From Bradyrhizobium canariense (lineage in GTDB: Bacteria > Pseudomonadota > Alphaproteobacteria > Rhizobiales > Xanthobacteraceae): 64,000 nucleotides of DNA. The notes under the pieces are model-generated. The model was given only the letters and a program-made list of their open reading frames with translations, was not told the origin of the DNA and searched no databases. This document shows positions 43,109-52,441 of the stretch, in pieces. Position 1 is the stretch's first letter, and each line of letters starts with the position of its first letter. The position numbers and the translations under genes are program-made. Where the stretch lies: contig NZ_VSST01000062.1 in the NCBI RefSeq assembly GCF_019402665.1, positions 1 through 64,000 on the forward strand, in the 5' to 3' direction.

Positions 43109-44119
43109 ATGACCCGCTTTGTCGAGCGCCATCCTGCCTGGGCACTGATTGTCATCATCGTGATTGCGGTGGCGCTTTGGCTGGTTTTCGCAGTGTGGCC
43201 GCAGGGCGTCGAAGATGCGTTCGGCCGCAAGCGGGTCTTCCTCAACGCCCTCTTCAACGGCATCACGCTCGGCGGTCTCTATTTCCTCGTCGCCAGCGGT
43301 TTCACGCTGATCTTCGGCCTGATGCGCAACGTCAACCTCGCGCACGGTTCGCTCTATTTGTTCGGCGGCTATGTCGGCTATGCCATCAGCGCCGCTACCG
43401 GTTCATGGGTCCTCAGCTTCATCGTCGCTTTCGTCCTGACGGCACTGGTCGGCGTCCTGCTCCAGGTCCTCGTCTTCCGCCGTATGGAAGGCCAGGACCT
43501 GCGCCAGACCATGGTGACCATCGGACTCTCGATCGTGTTCGCCGATCTGATGCTGTGGGCCTGCGGCGGCGATTTCTATCAGATCCAGACCCCGAACTGG
43601 CTGATCGGACCTGTAGAGCTGCCGCTGGTCACCGCGATCAAATCCTCAGGCGAGCCGGTCTATCTCCGCTATCCCCTGGTTCGACTCGTGATCTTCGCCG
43701 CCTCCGTCGTGATCGGCATGGCGATGTGGCTGGCGCTCAACCGCACGCGCATCGGCATGATCATCCGCGCCGGCGTCGACGATCGCGACATCTTGGCTGC
43801 GACCGGGGTACGGATCCAACTCGTTTTCGTGGTGGTGTTTGCGCTCGGCGCCGGCCTCGCCGGCGTCGCTGGCGTCGTCGGCGGAACCTTCCAGTCGCTC
43901 TCGCCAGGCGAAGATATCCGCTTCCTGCTCGCCTCCCTCGTCGTCGTGATCGTCGGTGGGATGGGCTCGATTCCTGGGGCCGCCCTGGGCGCGCTCATCA
44001 TTGGCCTCGCCGAACAGCTCGGCTCGGTCTACATCCCGACCTACGCCATCGTGGTGACCTTCCTGATCATGGTTCTGGTGCTGGCAATTCGGCCGCGGGG
44101 CCTGTTGGCGAGGCGCTGA
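43109..44119 (+). CDS. livH: branched-chain amino acid-type ABC permease (LivH)
   Basis: This 336-residue inner-membrane permease has an N-terminal extra helix (ALIVIIVIAVALWLVFAVW), then the LivH core: NGITLGGLYFLVASGFTLIF, RMEGQDLRQTMVTIGLSIVF and GTFQSLSPGEDIRFLLASLV, with the family's GGMGSIPGAALGALIIG loop. It forms the channel with LivM, which starts one base after its stop codon. It is longer at the N-terminus than typical LivH. Confidence 0.92.
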   Translation: MTRFVERHPAWALIVIIVIAVALWLVFAVWPQGVEDAFGRKRVFLNALFNGITLGGLYFLVASGFTLIFGLMRNVNLAHGSLYLFGGYVGYAISAATGSWVLSFIVAFVLTALVGVLLQVLVFRRMEGQDLRQTMVTIGLSIVFADLMLWACGGDFYQIQTPNWLIGPVELPLVTAIKSSGEPVYLRYPLVRLVIFAASVVIGMAMWLALNRTRIGMIIRAGVDDRDILAATGVRIQLVFVVVFALGAGLAGVAGVVGGTFQSLSPGEDIRFLLASLVVVIVGGMGSIPGAALGALIIGLAEQLGSVYIPTYAIVVTFLIMVLVLAIRPRGLLARR

Positions 44120-44120
44120 C

Positions 44121-45242
44121 ATGTCCCTCGCTCACGACGCCCGCGTCCCGGTTCGTCCCGCCACTGCGGTGCAGCGCTCCAGATTGCGCGGATGGCCGGA
44201 CATCGACAATCCGGCGGCCTGGGCCGTCGCCGCCATTCTCCTGATCATGCCCCTGATCGCCAACGGCTTCTTCCTGATCGAGATCTTTGCGACCACGCTG
44301 ATCCTCGGAACCATGGCGCTGAGTCTGATGTTTCTTGCCGGCTATGGCGGCATGGTCAGCCTGATGCAGCTCACCATCGCGGGTTTCTCCGCCTATATGG
44401 TCGCGGTGTTTGGCGTCAGCGGCAACGCCAATATCAGCCTGGGCTGGCCGTGGTGGCTTGCGGTCCCGATGGCGCTTGCGCTCGCGACCATCTTCGGCAC
44501 GCTCGGCGGCGCGCTGGCGGTGCGCACCGAGGGCATCTACACCATCATGATCACGCTCGCGATCGGCGCGGCGTTCTATTATTTCACCAACCAGAACTGG
44601 GCGATTTTCAACGGCCATACTGGCATCAATACCGTTGCCACGCCGCATTTCTGGGGCGTCAACTGGCGCGCCGACATTCCGTTCTATTATATCGTCCTCG
44701 CGGTAGCCGCGCTGTGCTACTTCGCCGTCGACTACATCTCCCGCGCGCCATTCGGCCTCGCGCTGCAAGGCGTACGCGACAATCCCCGCCGCATGGCGGC
44801 GCTCGGCTTCAACGTCAATGCGCATCGCGTCGCGGCCTACGTCTTCGCGTCCTTCGTCGCGGCGCTCGCAGGGGTACTCCAGGTCTGGAATTACCGGCAG
44901 ATTTCGCCGGGATCCGTGAGCGTCGGAGCCTGCATCGATATTCTCATCATCGCAGTCGTCGGCGGCATCACGCGCCCCATCGGACCCTTTATCGGCGCGC
45001 TGATCTTCGTGCTGCTGCGCACTTTCGCACTCGATTTCCTGGTCAAGCTGGGGCTCGACGGCAACCGCTTTCGGCTCCTGATCGGCCTCGGCTTCCTCGC
45101 CATCGTGTTCTGGTCCTCGGACGGCGTCATCGGGCTCTGGCAGAGCTGGCGCCGCCGCCAACGCTCCGGCGCGGCAAGTTCAAGCGGACGACGTGGCCGA
45201 GAATCTGGCCAAGGATCCAGTCAAGGATCCAACCATGGATAG
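44121..45242 (+). CDS. livM: branched-chain amino acid-type ABC permease (LivM)
   Basis: This 373-residue inner-membrane permease has about nine hydrophobic helices. LivM features include LMFLAGYGGMVSLMQLTIAG, RAPFGLALQGVRDNPRRMAA and GGITRPIGPFIGALIF. The C-terminus is a hydrophilic Arg/Ser/Gly-rich tail of about 25 residues, which overlaps the start of livG. It pairs with LivH. Confidence 0.92.
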   Translation: MSLAHDARVPVRPATAVQRSRLRGWPDIDNPAAWAVAAILLIMPLIANGFFLIEIFATTLILGTMALSLMFLAGYGGMVSLMQLTIAGFSAYMVAVFGVSGNANISLGWPWWLAVPMALALATIFGTLGGALAVRTEGIYTIMITLAIGAAFYYFTNQNWAIFNGHTGINTVATPHFWGVNWRADIPFYYIVLAVAALCYFAVDYISRAPFGLALQGVRDNPRRMAALGFNVNAHRVAAYVFASFVAALAGVLQVWNYRQISPGSVSVGACIDILIIAVVGGITRPIGPFIGALIFVLLRTFALDFLVKLGLDGNRFRLLIGLGFLAIVFWSSDGVIGLWQSWRRRQRSGAASSSGRRGRESGQGSSQGSNHG

Positions 45243-46017
45243 CGTCGCACAACGCCTCTCTGTCGTGGGCGCCGGCGCGGCGCTGGAGCTGCGCGGCGTG
45301 ACACGTCTGTTCGGCGCGCTGGCGGCACTCACCGACATCACCATTACCGTCCGCCCCGGCGAACGGCGCGCCGTGCTTGGCTCCAACGGCGCCGGCAAGA
45401 CCACGCTGTTCAACTGCATCACCGGCGACTTCCCACCTTCTTCCGGCACCATCCGCTTCTTCGGCGAGGACGTCACGCACTTCCCGCCCTATGAGCGCAT
45501 CCGCCGCGGCCTGCGCCGGACTTACCAGATCTCCGCGCTGTTTCCCGGCCTTACCGTCCAGGACAATGTCTACCTCGCCTGCCGTGGCGTCTCACGGGGG
45601 CGCTTCTCGTTTCTCCGCCCCGGTCAAAACGATGCGTTGATGCACGCAGCCGAAAATCTCGTGCAGGCCGTCCATCTCTCGGGCGTGAAGGATCAGCGCG
45701 TTGCCGAACTCGCGCATGGCCAGCAGCGCCAGCTCGAGATCGCACTTGCGCTTGCCGGCGCACCGCGATTCGTCCTGTTCGATGAACCGGCCGCGGGACT
45801 GTCGCCGACCGAGCGTGCCGAGCTGATCGAGATATTGACCTCCCTGCCCGCGCATATCGGCTACATCATCATCGAGCACGACATGGACGTGGCCCTGCGC
45901 GTCGTCGAGAGCGTCACGATGATGCACAACGGGCGGATCTTCAAGGAAGGCCGTCCGCAGGAGATCGAGTCCGATCCCGAAGTGCAGGAGCTTTACCTCG
46001 GAGGCGGCCATGAATGA
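45235..46017 (+). CDS. livG: branched-chain amino acid-type ABC ATPase (LivG)
   Basis: This 260-residue nucleotide-binding subunit has Walker A (GSNGAGKTT), a Q-loop (RTYQISALFPGLTVQDNV), an ABC signature changed to LAHGQQRQLEIALA (usual LSYGEQR or LSGGQ), Walker B (FVLFDEPAAGL) and switch His (IIEHDM). The ATG at 45235 behind AAGGA is preferred and overlaps livM by 8 bp; a GTG at 45193 would give a longer N-terminus. Its stop overlaps the next gene's ATG by 8 bp. Confidence 0.9.
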   Translation: MDSVAQRLSVVGAGAALELRGVTRLFGALAALTDITITVRPGERRAVLGSNGAGKTTLFNCITGDFPPSSGTIRFFGEDVTHFPPYERIRRGLRRTYQISALFPGLTVQDNVYLACRGVSRGRFSFLRPGQNDALMHAAENLVQAVHLSGVKDQRVAELAHGQQRQLEIALALAGAPRFVLFDEPAAGLSPTERAELIEILTSLPAHIGYIIIEHDMDVALRVVESVTMMHNGRIFKEGRPQEIESDPEVQELYLGGGHE

Positions 46018-48223
46018 GGTCCGCCGTACCGCCGCCGCGCTCGAAGTCCGCGGCCTGGACGTCTATTACGGCCATTCGCATGCGTTGCAGGGCGTGGACC
46101 TGACGCTCGAGGCCGGCGTGTTCTCGGTCGTCGGCCGCAACGGCATGGGCAAGACCACGCTGTGCAAGGCCATCATGGGGCTGGTGCCGGTCAGCGGCGG
46201 CTCGATCCGCATCCGCGGCGATGACATCACCCGGCAGCCGCCCGCCCACATAGCCCGACTCGGCGTCGGCTACGTTCCGCAGGGACGGCGGCTGTGGCGT
46301 TCACTCAGCGTCGACGAGCATCTGCGGCTTGCCGCCGGCTTGCGCCGCGGCGCCTGGACGGTCGAGCGCATCTACAAGACGTTTCCGCGGTTGGCCGAGC
46401 GCAAGGATCACGGCGGCGGCCAGCTCTCCGGCGGCGAGCAACAGATGCTCGCGATCTCGCGCGCGTTGCTCACCAACCCGCGGCTCCTGATCATGGACGA
46501 GCCCACCGAGGGGCTCGCGCCCGTCATCGTGGCCCAGGTCGAGGAGATGCTGCTACGGCTTGGCGAGGACGGCGACATGTCCGTGCTCGTGATCGAGCAG
46601 AATATCGGGGTGGCGACCGCCGTGTCGGGCAACGTCGCGATCATGGTCAACGGTCGCGTCAACCGCATCATCGATTCGGTGCGGCTTGCCGCCGATCGCG
46701 AACTGCAGCAGCGCCTGCTCGGCGTCGGAATGCACGCCGGACTCGAGCTCGACCTCGACGTGCCGCCGGCGGATACGGAAGAGAAGCTTTCTCCGCCGCA
46801 AACGCGGCCGGGCGGCGCGATCCGCATCTACATCTCCAACCCGACGCCGCCGACTCGCTGGTCGCAACCGGTGCCGATCGCCCGCATCGAGGCCGCGGCC
46901 CGCACGTTCTCGACACAGGTGATGCGTCTCGACGAGACCACACGGCGAGCGCGCGAACCGGTTGCGACGCAAACGCAGGGCCCCCCGGTCGTGCTCGTCG
47001 TCGGTACGCTCGACACCAAGGGCACGGAGCTCCGCTTCATCCGCGACATCATCGCCGGGACAGGCCTGCGAACCCGATTGGTCGATGTCTCCACCAGCGG
47101 CAGACACGCGGCCAGCGACGTCTCCGCCCAGGAGATCGCCTTGAACCATGGTCGCGGCGGATCGGCGGTATTCGGACCCGACCGCGGCGCCGCCGTCACC
47201 GCGATGGCCGAGGCCTTCAGCAGCTGGCTGCGGCGCCAGAGCAATGTTGCCGGCGTGATTTCGGCGGGCGGCTCGGGCGCAGCGTCACTGGTCGCGCCGG
47301 GTATGCGGATGCTTCCTGTCGGGGTGCCGAAGCTCATCGTCTCGTCGGTCGCCTCCGGCGACGTCCGGCCCTATGTCGGCCCCGCGGACATCACCATGAT
47401 GCATTCGGTCGCCGACGTGCAGGGCCTCAACTCGATCTCGCGCGCCCTGCTGGCCAACGGCGCCAACGCGCTGGCCGGCATGGTCAAGGCGCGCCTGGAT
47501 CAGCATGCACGGAAGGATCGCGACGACAGCGGATTGCCGTCGGTCGGCATCACCATGTTCGGTGTCACCACGCCGGCAGTGCAGAAGATCGCGGCCGACT
47601 TGCGCGAGGATTTCGAGTGTCTCGTTTTCCACGCCACCGGCGTTGGAGGACGCTCAATGGAGAAGCTCGTCGATTCCGGGCAGCTCGCAGGCGTCATCGA
47701 CCTCACGACCACGGAGGTCGGGGACCTCCTGATGGGTGGCGTGTTCCCGGCCACCGACGACCGCTTTGGCGCCATCATCCGCAGCCGGGTGCCTTATGTC
47801 GGCTCGGCGGGCGCGCTGGACATGGTGAATTTCGGCGCTCCCGAGACGATCCCGGAGCGCTACCGCGGCAGGAAATTCCACATCCACAATCCGCAGGTCA
47901 CACTGATGCGGACCACGGCGGAGGAGAACGAGCGCATGGGGCACTGGATCGCCGATCGACTCAACCGGATGGACGGGCCGGTGCGCTTCTTCCTGCCCGA
48001 GGGCGGCGTCTCCGCGCTCGACGCGCGAGGACAGCCATTCTGGGATCCGGATGCCGATGCGGCGCTGTTCCGCACGCTGGAGCGCAACGTGCGGCAGACC
48101 GCCATCCGTCAGCTTATCCGCGTTCCCAAGAACATCAATGACCCCGAGTTCGCCTCCACCATTGTCAGCGCGTTCCGAACATTGTTCGGCCGCATTGGGG
48201 CGCGCGGGAGACTAGCGAGGTGA
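46010..48223 (+). CDS. LivF ATPase fused to Tm-1-like (UPF0261) domain
   Basis: This 737-residue fusion has two parts. Residues 1-240 are a LivF-type ABC ATPase with Walker A (GRNGMGKTT), signature LSGGEQQML, Walker B (LIMDEPTEGL) and switch region VIEQNIG. After a linker (about 240-322) comes a full UPF0261/Tm-1-like domain (324-737; VVLVVGTLDTKGTELRFIRD, GGSGAASLVAPGMRMLPVGV, GMTMFGVTTP-like segment, FHATGVGGRSMEKLVDSG). The tomato Tm-1 protein joins the same domain to a TIM barrel encoded here by the next gene. The fusion ties an unknown, possibly ATP-using enzyme to the transporter. The domain's reaction is not known. Confidence 0.92.
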   Translation: MNEVRRTAAALEVRGLDVYYGHSHALQGVDLTLEAGVFSVVGRNGMGKTTLCKAIMGLVPVSGGSIRIRGDDITRQPPAHIARLGVGYVPQGRRLWRSLSVDEHLRLAAGLRRGAWTVERIYKTFPRLAERKDHGGGQLSGGEQQMLAISRALLTNPRLLIMDEPTEGLAPVIVAQVEEMLLRLGEDGDMSVLVIEQNIGVATAVSGNVAIMVNGRVNRIIDSVRLAADRELQQRLLGVGMHAGLELDLDVPPADTEEKLSPPQTRPGGAIRIYISNPTPPTRWSQPVPIARIEAAARTFSTQVMRLDETTRRAREPVATQTQGPPVVLVVGTLDTKGTELRFIRDIIAGTGLRTRLVDVSTSGRHAASDVSAQEIALNHGRGGSAVFGPDRGAAVTAMAEAFSSWLRRQSNVAGVISAGGSGAASLVAPGMRMLPVGVPKLIVSSVASGDVRPYVGPADITMMHSVADVQGLNSISRALLANGANALAGMVKARLDQHARKDRDDSGLPSVGITMFGVTTPAVQKIAADLREDFECLVFHATGVGGRSMEKLVDSGQLAGVIDLTTTEVGDLLMGGVFPATDDRFGAIIRSRVPYVGSAGALDMVNFGAPETIPERYRGRKFHIHNPQVTLMRTTAEENERMGHWIADRLNRMDGPVRFFLPEGGVSALDARGQPFWDPDADAALFRTLERNVRQTAIRQLIRVPKNINDPEFASTIVSAFRTLFGRIGARGRLAR

Positions 48224-48226
48224 CCG

Positions 48227-49060
48227 ATGGCACGGTTTGAACGCGCTGCACTGTTGAAGCGCTTCCGCGACATGGCAAGGCGCGGCGAGCCGATCGTCGG
48301 CGGCGGCGCCGGCACCGGCCTTTCGGCCAAATGCGAGGAGGCTGGCGGTGTCGACCTCATCGTCATCTACAATTCCGGCCGCTACCGCATGGCTGGCCGA
48401 GGCTCACTCGCGGGATTGATGGCTTACGGCGACGCCAACGCCATCGTGCTGGAGATGGCCGGCGAAGTGCTGCCCGTCGTCTCCAGGACGCCAGTGCTCG
48501 CCGGCGTCAATGGCACGGATCCGTTCCGCGACATGGATCTTTTCCTGGACCAATTGAAAGCGCTCGGCTTCGCCGGCGTGCAGAACTTTCCGACCGTCGG
48601 CCTTATCGACGGCGTGTTCCGCGCCAATCTCGAAGAGACCGGCATGTCCTATGCGCTCGAGATCGACATGATCGCAAAGGCGCGCGAGAAGGACCTGCTG
48701 ACGACGCCCTACGTCTTTAGCGAGAAGGAAGCTGCCGCGATGGCGATCGCGGGCGCGGATATCATCGTCTGTCATCTGGGCCTGACGACCGGGGGCACCA
48801 TCGGCGCGCAGACAGCGCTCAAGCTGACGGATTGCCCAGCGCACATCGACACCTGGGCCTCCGCCGCACTCGGCGTCAATCCGGACATTCTGGTGCTCGC
48901 TCATGGCGGACCGATCTCCGATCCGGACGATGCCGATTTCATCATGAGGAACACACGCAATTGCCACGGCTTCTACGGCGCCTCCTCGATGGAACGGCTG
49001 CCGGTCGAGCGGGCACTGACGGATCAGGTTCGCAAATTCAAGGCGATCGGCGCGCGATAA
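48227..49060 (+). CDS. PEP-hydrolase family TIM-barrel protein (Tm-1 C-terminal-like)
   Basis: This 277-residue cytosolic TIM-barrel protein belongs to the family labelled phosphoenolpyruvate hydrolase (TIM-br_sig_trns). It shows GGGAGTGLSAKCEEAGGVDL, IVIYNSGRYRMAGRGSLAGL, AGVNGTDPFRDM, VQNFPTVGLIDG and CHGFYGASSMERLPVE. It starts 3 bp after the Tm-1-like fusion gene; the two families are neighbours in many bacteria and are fused in plants, so they very likely work together. The reaction is unproven. Confidence 0.9.
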   Translation: MARFERAALLKRFRDMARRGEPIVGGGAGTGLSAKCEEAGGVDLIVIYNSGRYRMAGRGSLAGLMAYGDANAIVLEMAGEVLPVVSRTPVLAGVNGTDPFRDMDLFLDQLKALGFAGVQNFPTVGLIDGVFRANLEETGMSYALEIDMIAKAREKDLLTTPYVFSEKEAAAMAIAGADIIVCHLGLTTGGTIGAQTALKLTDCPAHIDTWASAALGVNPDILVLAHGGPISDPDDADFIMRNTRNCHGFYGASSMERLPVERALTDQVRKFKAIGAR

Positions 49061-49085
49061 CGCCCAAAGGTCGAGGGAGAGAAAC

Positions 49086-51989
49086 ATGTCAGGGACTCTG
49101 GTCGGTGAATTGATCCTCTGGCTGATCGTCGCCGTCGTGGTGATCGTGGTCGGCGTCTACATCGTGAACTGGCTCTATCACCGCTCGTCCAAGGAGACCT
49201 CATTCGTCCGGACCGGCCTGCTCGGCGAGCGCGTCGTGATCAACGGCGGCGCCTTCGTGCTGCCGTTCATCCACGACTACACGCCGGTCAACATGAACGT
49301 GCAGCCGATGGGCATCGTTCGCTCCCGCCAGGACGCCGTAATCACCCGTGACCGCATGCGCGTCGACATCGAGGCCGATTTTTATGTCCGCGTGCAGGCG
49401 ACCCGCGAAGCCGTGTCTATCGCGGCCGCCACGCTCGGCCGCCGCACCATGGAGCCCGAACAGCTCCACGCCCTCCTCGCCGGCAAATTCATCTCCGCCA
49501 TTCGTTCCGTTGCCTCGGAGATGACCCTCGAGCAGATGCACGAACAGCGCGGCGAGTACGTCGCCCGCCTCAAGGCAAACGCGGCAGAGGCCCTCGCCCA
49601 GAACGGACTCGAGCTGGAGTCAGTCGCGATCACCGATCTGGACCAGACCGATCTCGAATTCTTCAACCCCTCGAACCGCTTCGACGCCGAAGGTCTGACC
49701 CGCCTGATGGAGGACATCGAGGCCAAGCGCAAGCTGCGCAACGACATCGAGCAAGATTCGATGATCAAGATCCGCTCTCGCAACCTGGAGGCCGAGCGGC
49801 AGGCTCTCGAGATCGAACGCGAAAGCGAGACGGCGCGCCTCGAACAGGAGCGCGACATCGAGATGCGCCGGGCCCTGCAACGCACCGAGGTCGCACGCGA
49901 GCGGGCCCTGCGCGAGACCGAAGCCGAGCAGGCGCAGATTTCCGCCCGTGAAACCATCGAGAAGGCCCGCATCGCCAACGATCAGGCGATCGCCGAGGCC
50001 CGCATCGCCTCGGAGCGTGAGACCCGTCAGCGGGAGATCGAGCGCACCCGCACCATCGAGGAGAAGGAGCTGCTCGCACGGGAGGAAATCGAGAAGACCC
50101 GGATCGCCAACCAGCGTTCGATCGATACCAGCCGCATCGCCTCCGAACGCGAGGTGCGCCAGCGCGAAATCGAGCGGATGCAGACCATCGAGGAAGCTGA
50201 GATCACCGCCCGCGAGGCGATCGAGAAAGCGCGTATCCAGCAGGACCGCGTCGTGACGGACGCCCGCATCGCCAACGAAGAGGAGACCCGGCGCCGCGAG
50301 ATCGACCGGACGCGCGCCGTGGACGAAGCCGAGATTGCTGCCCGCGAGACGACCGAAAAGGCCCGCATCGCCCAGACCATGATTGTCAATGTCGAGCGCA
50401 TCGCATCCGATGAGCGCACCCGTGCGCTGGAGATCCAGCAGGTGCGTAACATCCAGGAAGCCGAGATTGAGGCGCAGCGTGCGGTCGAGGCGGCGCGCAT
50501 CGACCGCGAGCATAGGCTCGCCGTCGAGCGCATCGCGGTCGAGCAGAATACCCGGCAGTTGGAGATCGAACGCAATCAGACGCTGGAAGTCGCAGAGGTC
50601 ACGGCACGCGAGGCCACGGAAGCTGCCCGCATCACCCAACAAGAACGCGTTCGGTCGCTGGAAATCGCCCGCAACCGCGCCGTCGAGGAAGCCGACATCG
50701 CCTCACGCGAAGCCATCGAAGCCGCGCGGATCGCGCAGGAGAAGTCTGTTGCAGCCGAGCGTATTCAGGCCGAGCGTGACACACGCGCGCTCGAGATCGA
50801 GCGCACAGCCGTGCTCGAGGCGGCCGAGCTGAAGCGGCGCGACACCATCGAGCGGCAGCGCATCGGCGTCGATCTCGCGCTCGAAACCGAGCGCATCACG
50901 TCCTCCAGGAAGCGCGAAGTCCTCAACATCGAGCACAAGAAGGCGATCGAGATCGCGGATGAGGACCGGGTCATCGCGCTCTCGACCAAGAAGTCCGAGC
51001 GCATCGACGCCGACCGCCAGGTCAGGCAGGCCGAGATTGTCGCGCGCAAGGAGGTCGAGACCACGGACGTCTCGCGCGAGCATGCGCTGGAGGCGGCGCG
51101 GATCGAACGTCGCCGTTCGATCGAACAGCTCGAAGTCGCTCGCGTCCAGTCGCTGCAGGAAGCCGAGATTGCCGCGCGTGAAGAGGTCGAGCGCTCCCGC
51201 ATTGCCTCCGATCGCGGCCTCGACGAGGCCCGCATCGGCCGCGAGCGCGAGCTGCGCAAGCTTGAAATCAATCGTGAGAAGGAGGTCGAGACCGTTCTGA
51301 TGGAGAAGGCGATTGCCATCCACCTGAAGTCGTTGGAGGAATCCGCGGCCAAGACCTCGGCCGAGGAGGCGCGGGTGCATGCCACTGAGGCGACCGAGCG
51401 CGTCATTACCGCGCGCGAGAGCGAGATCGCGAAGCGTCGCAAGACCGTGGAGATCCTGATCGCCGAGAAGCAGGCCGAGGAGACGCGAATTGCCGCGGAA
51501 GCCGAACGGATCCGCGCCGCGGTCGAGGCCGAGGCGCAGCGTATGCTCAACGAGGCCGAGAACGTGCTGACGGACCAGGCGCGCTACTCGCTGTTCCGTA
51601 GAAAGCTGCTCGACCGCATCGAGGGCATCGTCCGTGAGAGCGTCAAGCCGATGGAGAAGATCGAGGGCATCCGCATCCTCCAGGTCGACGGCCTCAACGG
51701 CAACGGCCATGGCGGCAATGGCGGCCGGAGCGCGACCGACGAGGTGATCGACTCGGCGCTGCGCTATCGCGTCCAGGCGCCGCTGATCGACTCGCTTCTT
51801 GCGGACATCGGCGTCGAAGGCGGCAGCCTCGCCAAGATGCCAGGCCTGATCCGAGAAGCTCGCGACATGCAGGGCATCAAGGACTCCGCGCGCAAGGGCG
51901 GCGGCGGCGGCGAGAAGCCGACCGCTGCGCCCTCGCCTTCGTCCGACGGCGAGCCGACCGCCGAGCGCAGCCCTCGGAAGAAGAGCTGA
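49086..51989 (+). CDS. giant flotillin-like SPFH protein with 44-residue coiled-coil repeats
   Basis: This 967-residue protein begins with a transmembrane helix (residues 8-30), followed by an SPFH/Band 7 domain (about 35-200; GGAFVLPFIHDYTPVNMNVQ, RDRMRVDIEADFYVRVQ). A very long charged helix (about 200-830) follows, then a flotillin-type C-terminal region (830-967) and a Gly/Ser/Pro tail. Residues 287-583 are regular repeats: five of 44 residues, one of 33, one of 44, each starting near ARExxEKARI. As 44 is four times 11, this is a hendecad pattern. Ordinary flotillins are near 450-650 residues. No NfeD gene is adjacent. It probably forms a membrane scaffold beside the transporter and hydroxylase. 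Confidence 0.9.
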   Translation: MSGTLVGELILWLIVAVVVIVVGVYIVNWLYHRSSKETSFVRTGLLGERVVINGGAFVLPFIHDYTPVNMNVQPMGIVRSRQDAVITRDRMRVDIEADFYVRVQATREAVSIAAATLGRRTMEPEQLHALLAGKFISAIRSVASEMTLEQMHEQRGEYVARLKANAAEALAQNGLELESVAITDLDQTDLEFFNPSNRFDAEGLTRLMEDIEAKRKLRNDIEQDSMIKIRSRNLEAERQALEIERESETARLEQERDIEMRRALQRTEVARERALRETEAEQAQISARETIEKARIANDQAIAEARIASERETRQREIERTRTIEEKELLAREEIEKTRIANQRSIDTSRIASEREVRQREIERMQTIEEAEITAREAIEKARIQQDRVVTDARIANEEETRRREIDRTRAVDEAEIAARETTEKARIAQTMIVNVERIASDERTRALEIQQVRNIQEAEIEAQRAVEAARIDREHRLAVERIAVEQNTRQLEIERNQTLEVAEVTAREATEAARITQQERVRSLEIARNRAVEEADIASREAIEAARIAQEKSVAAERIQAERDTRALEIERTAVLEAAELKRRDTIERQRIGVDLALETERITSSRKREVLNIEHKKAIEIADEDRVIALSTKKSERIDADRQVRQAEIVARKEVETTDVSREHALEAARIERRRSIEQLEVARVQSLQEAEIAAREEVERSRIASDRGLDEARIGRERELRKLEINREKEVETVLMEKAIAIHLKSLEESAAKTSAEEARVHATEATERVITARESEIAKRRKTVEILIAEKQAEETRIAAEAERIRAAVEAEAQRMLNEAENVLTDQARYSLFRRKLLDRIEGIVRESVKPMEKIEGIRILQVDGLNGNGHGGNGGRSATDEVIDSALRYRVQAPLIDSLLADIGVEGGSLAKMPGLIREARDMQGIKDSARKGGGGGEKPTAAPSPSSDGEPTAERSPRKKS
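49944..50834 (+). repeat. internal 132-bp/44-residue repeats in the flotillin-like gene
   Basis: Seven successive units encode residues 287-583 of the flotillin-like protein. Six are 44 residues (132 bp) and one is 33 (99 bp), all multiples of 11. A further unit of 44 occurs at residues 653-696. The units have diverged, with repeated landmarks AREx-IEKARI, RxxEIERxR and EAEI. Confidence 0.8.
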
Positions 51990-51998
51990 GGTCGCCCC

Positions 51999-52436
51999 AT
52001 GGCCCGGGTCTATGTCTCAACCGTCGTCAACGCACGCAACGATCGCGTCTGGGCGCGGGTACGCGACTTCAACGGTCTGCCGAACTGGCATCCCGCGATT
52101 GCGGAAAGCCGCATCGAGGGCGGCGAGCCCTCCGACAAGATCGGCTGCGTCAGGGATTTTCGCCTGCGCAACGGCGATCGTATCCGGGAAAAGCTGCTCG
52201 GCCTGTCCGATTACGACATGTTCTGCACCTACTCGATCCTCGAATCCCCGATGGGGGTCGAGGACTACGTCGCGACGCTTCGGCTGACGCCGGTCACGGA
52301 TGGCGACCAGACCTTCATGGAATGGACCGCCGAGTTCGACTGCGCACCCGAGCGGGAGGCGGAGCTCGTCGCGAATATCGGCGGCGGCGTGTTCCAGGGC
52401 GGCTTCGACGCCCTCAAGCGCCAGTTCGGAGGCTGA
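51999..52436 (+). CDS. SRPBCC-family protein, first of a tandem pair
   Basis: This 145-residue protein has the START/Bet v 1-like (polyketide cyclase) fold: VSTVVNARNDRVWARVRDFNG, LPNWHPAIAESRI, GCVRDFRLRNGDRIREKLLG and the C-terminal helix VFQGGFDALKRQFGG. SRPBCC proteins bind hydrophobic ligands; CoxG of carbon monoxide dehydrogenase operons belongs to this superfamily and is reported to tether the enzyme to the membrane. It starts 9 bp after the flotillin gene and is followed by a paralogue. Confidence 0.88.
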   Translation: MARVYVSTVVNARNDRVWARVRDFNGLPNWHPAIAESRIEGGEPSDKIGCVRDFRLRNGDRIREKLLGLSDYDMFCTYSILESPMGVEDYVATLRLTPVTDGDQTFMEWTAEFDCAPEREAELVANIGGGVFQGGFDALKRQFGG

Positions 52437-52441
52437 GCGCC

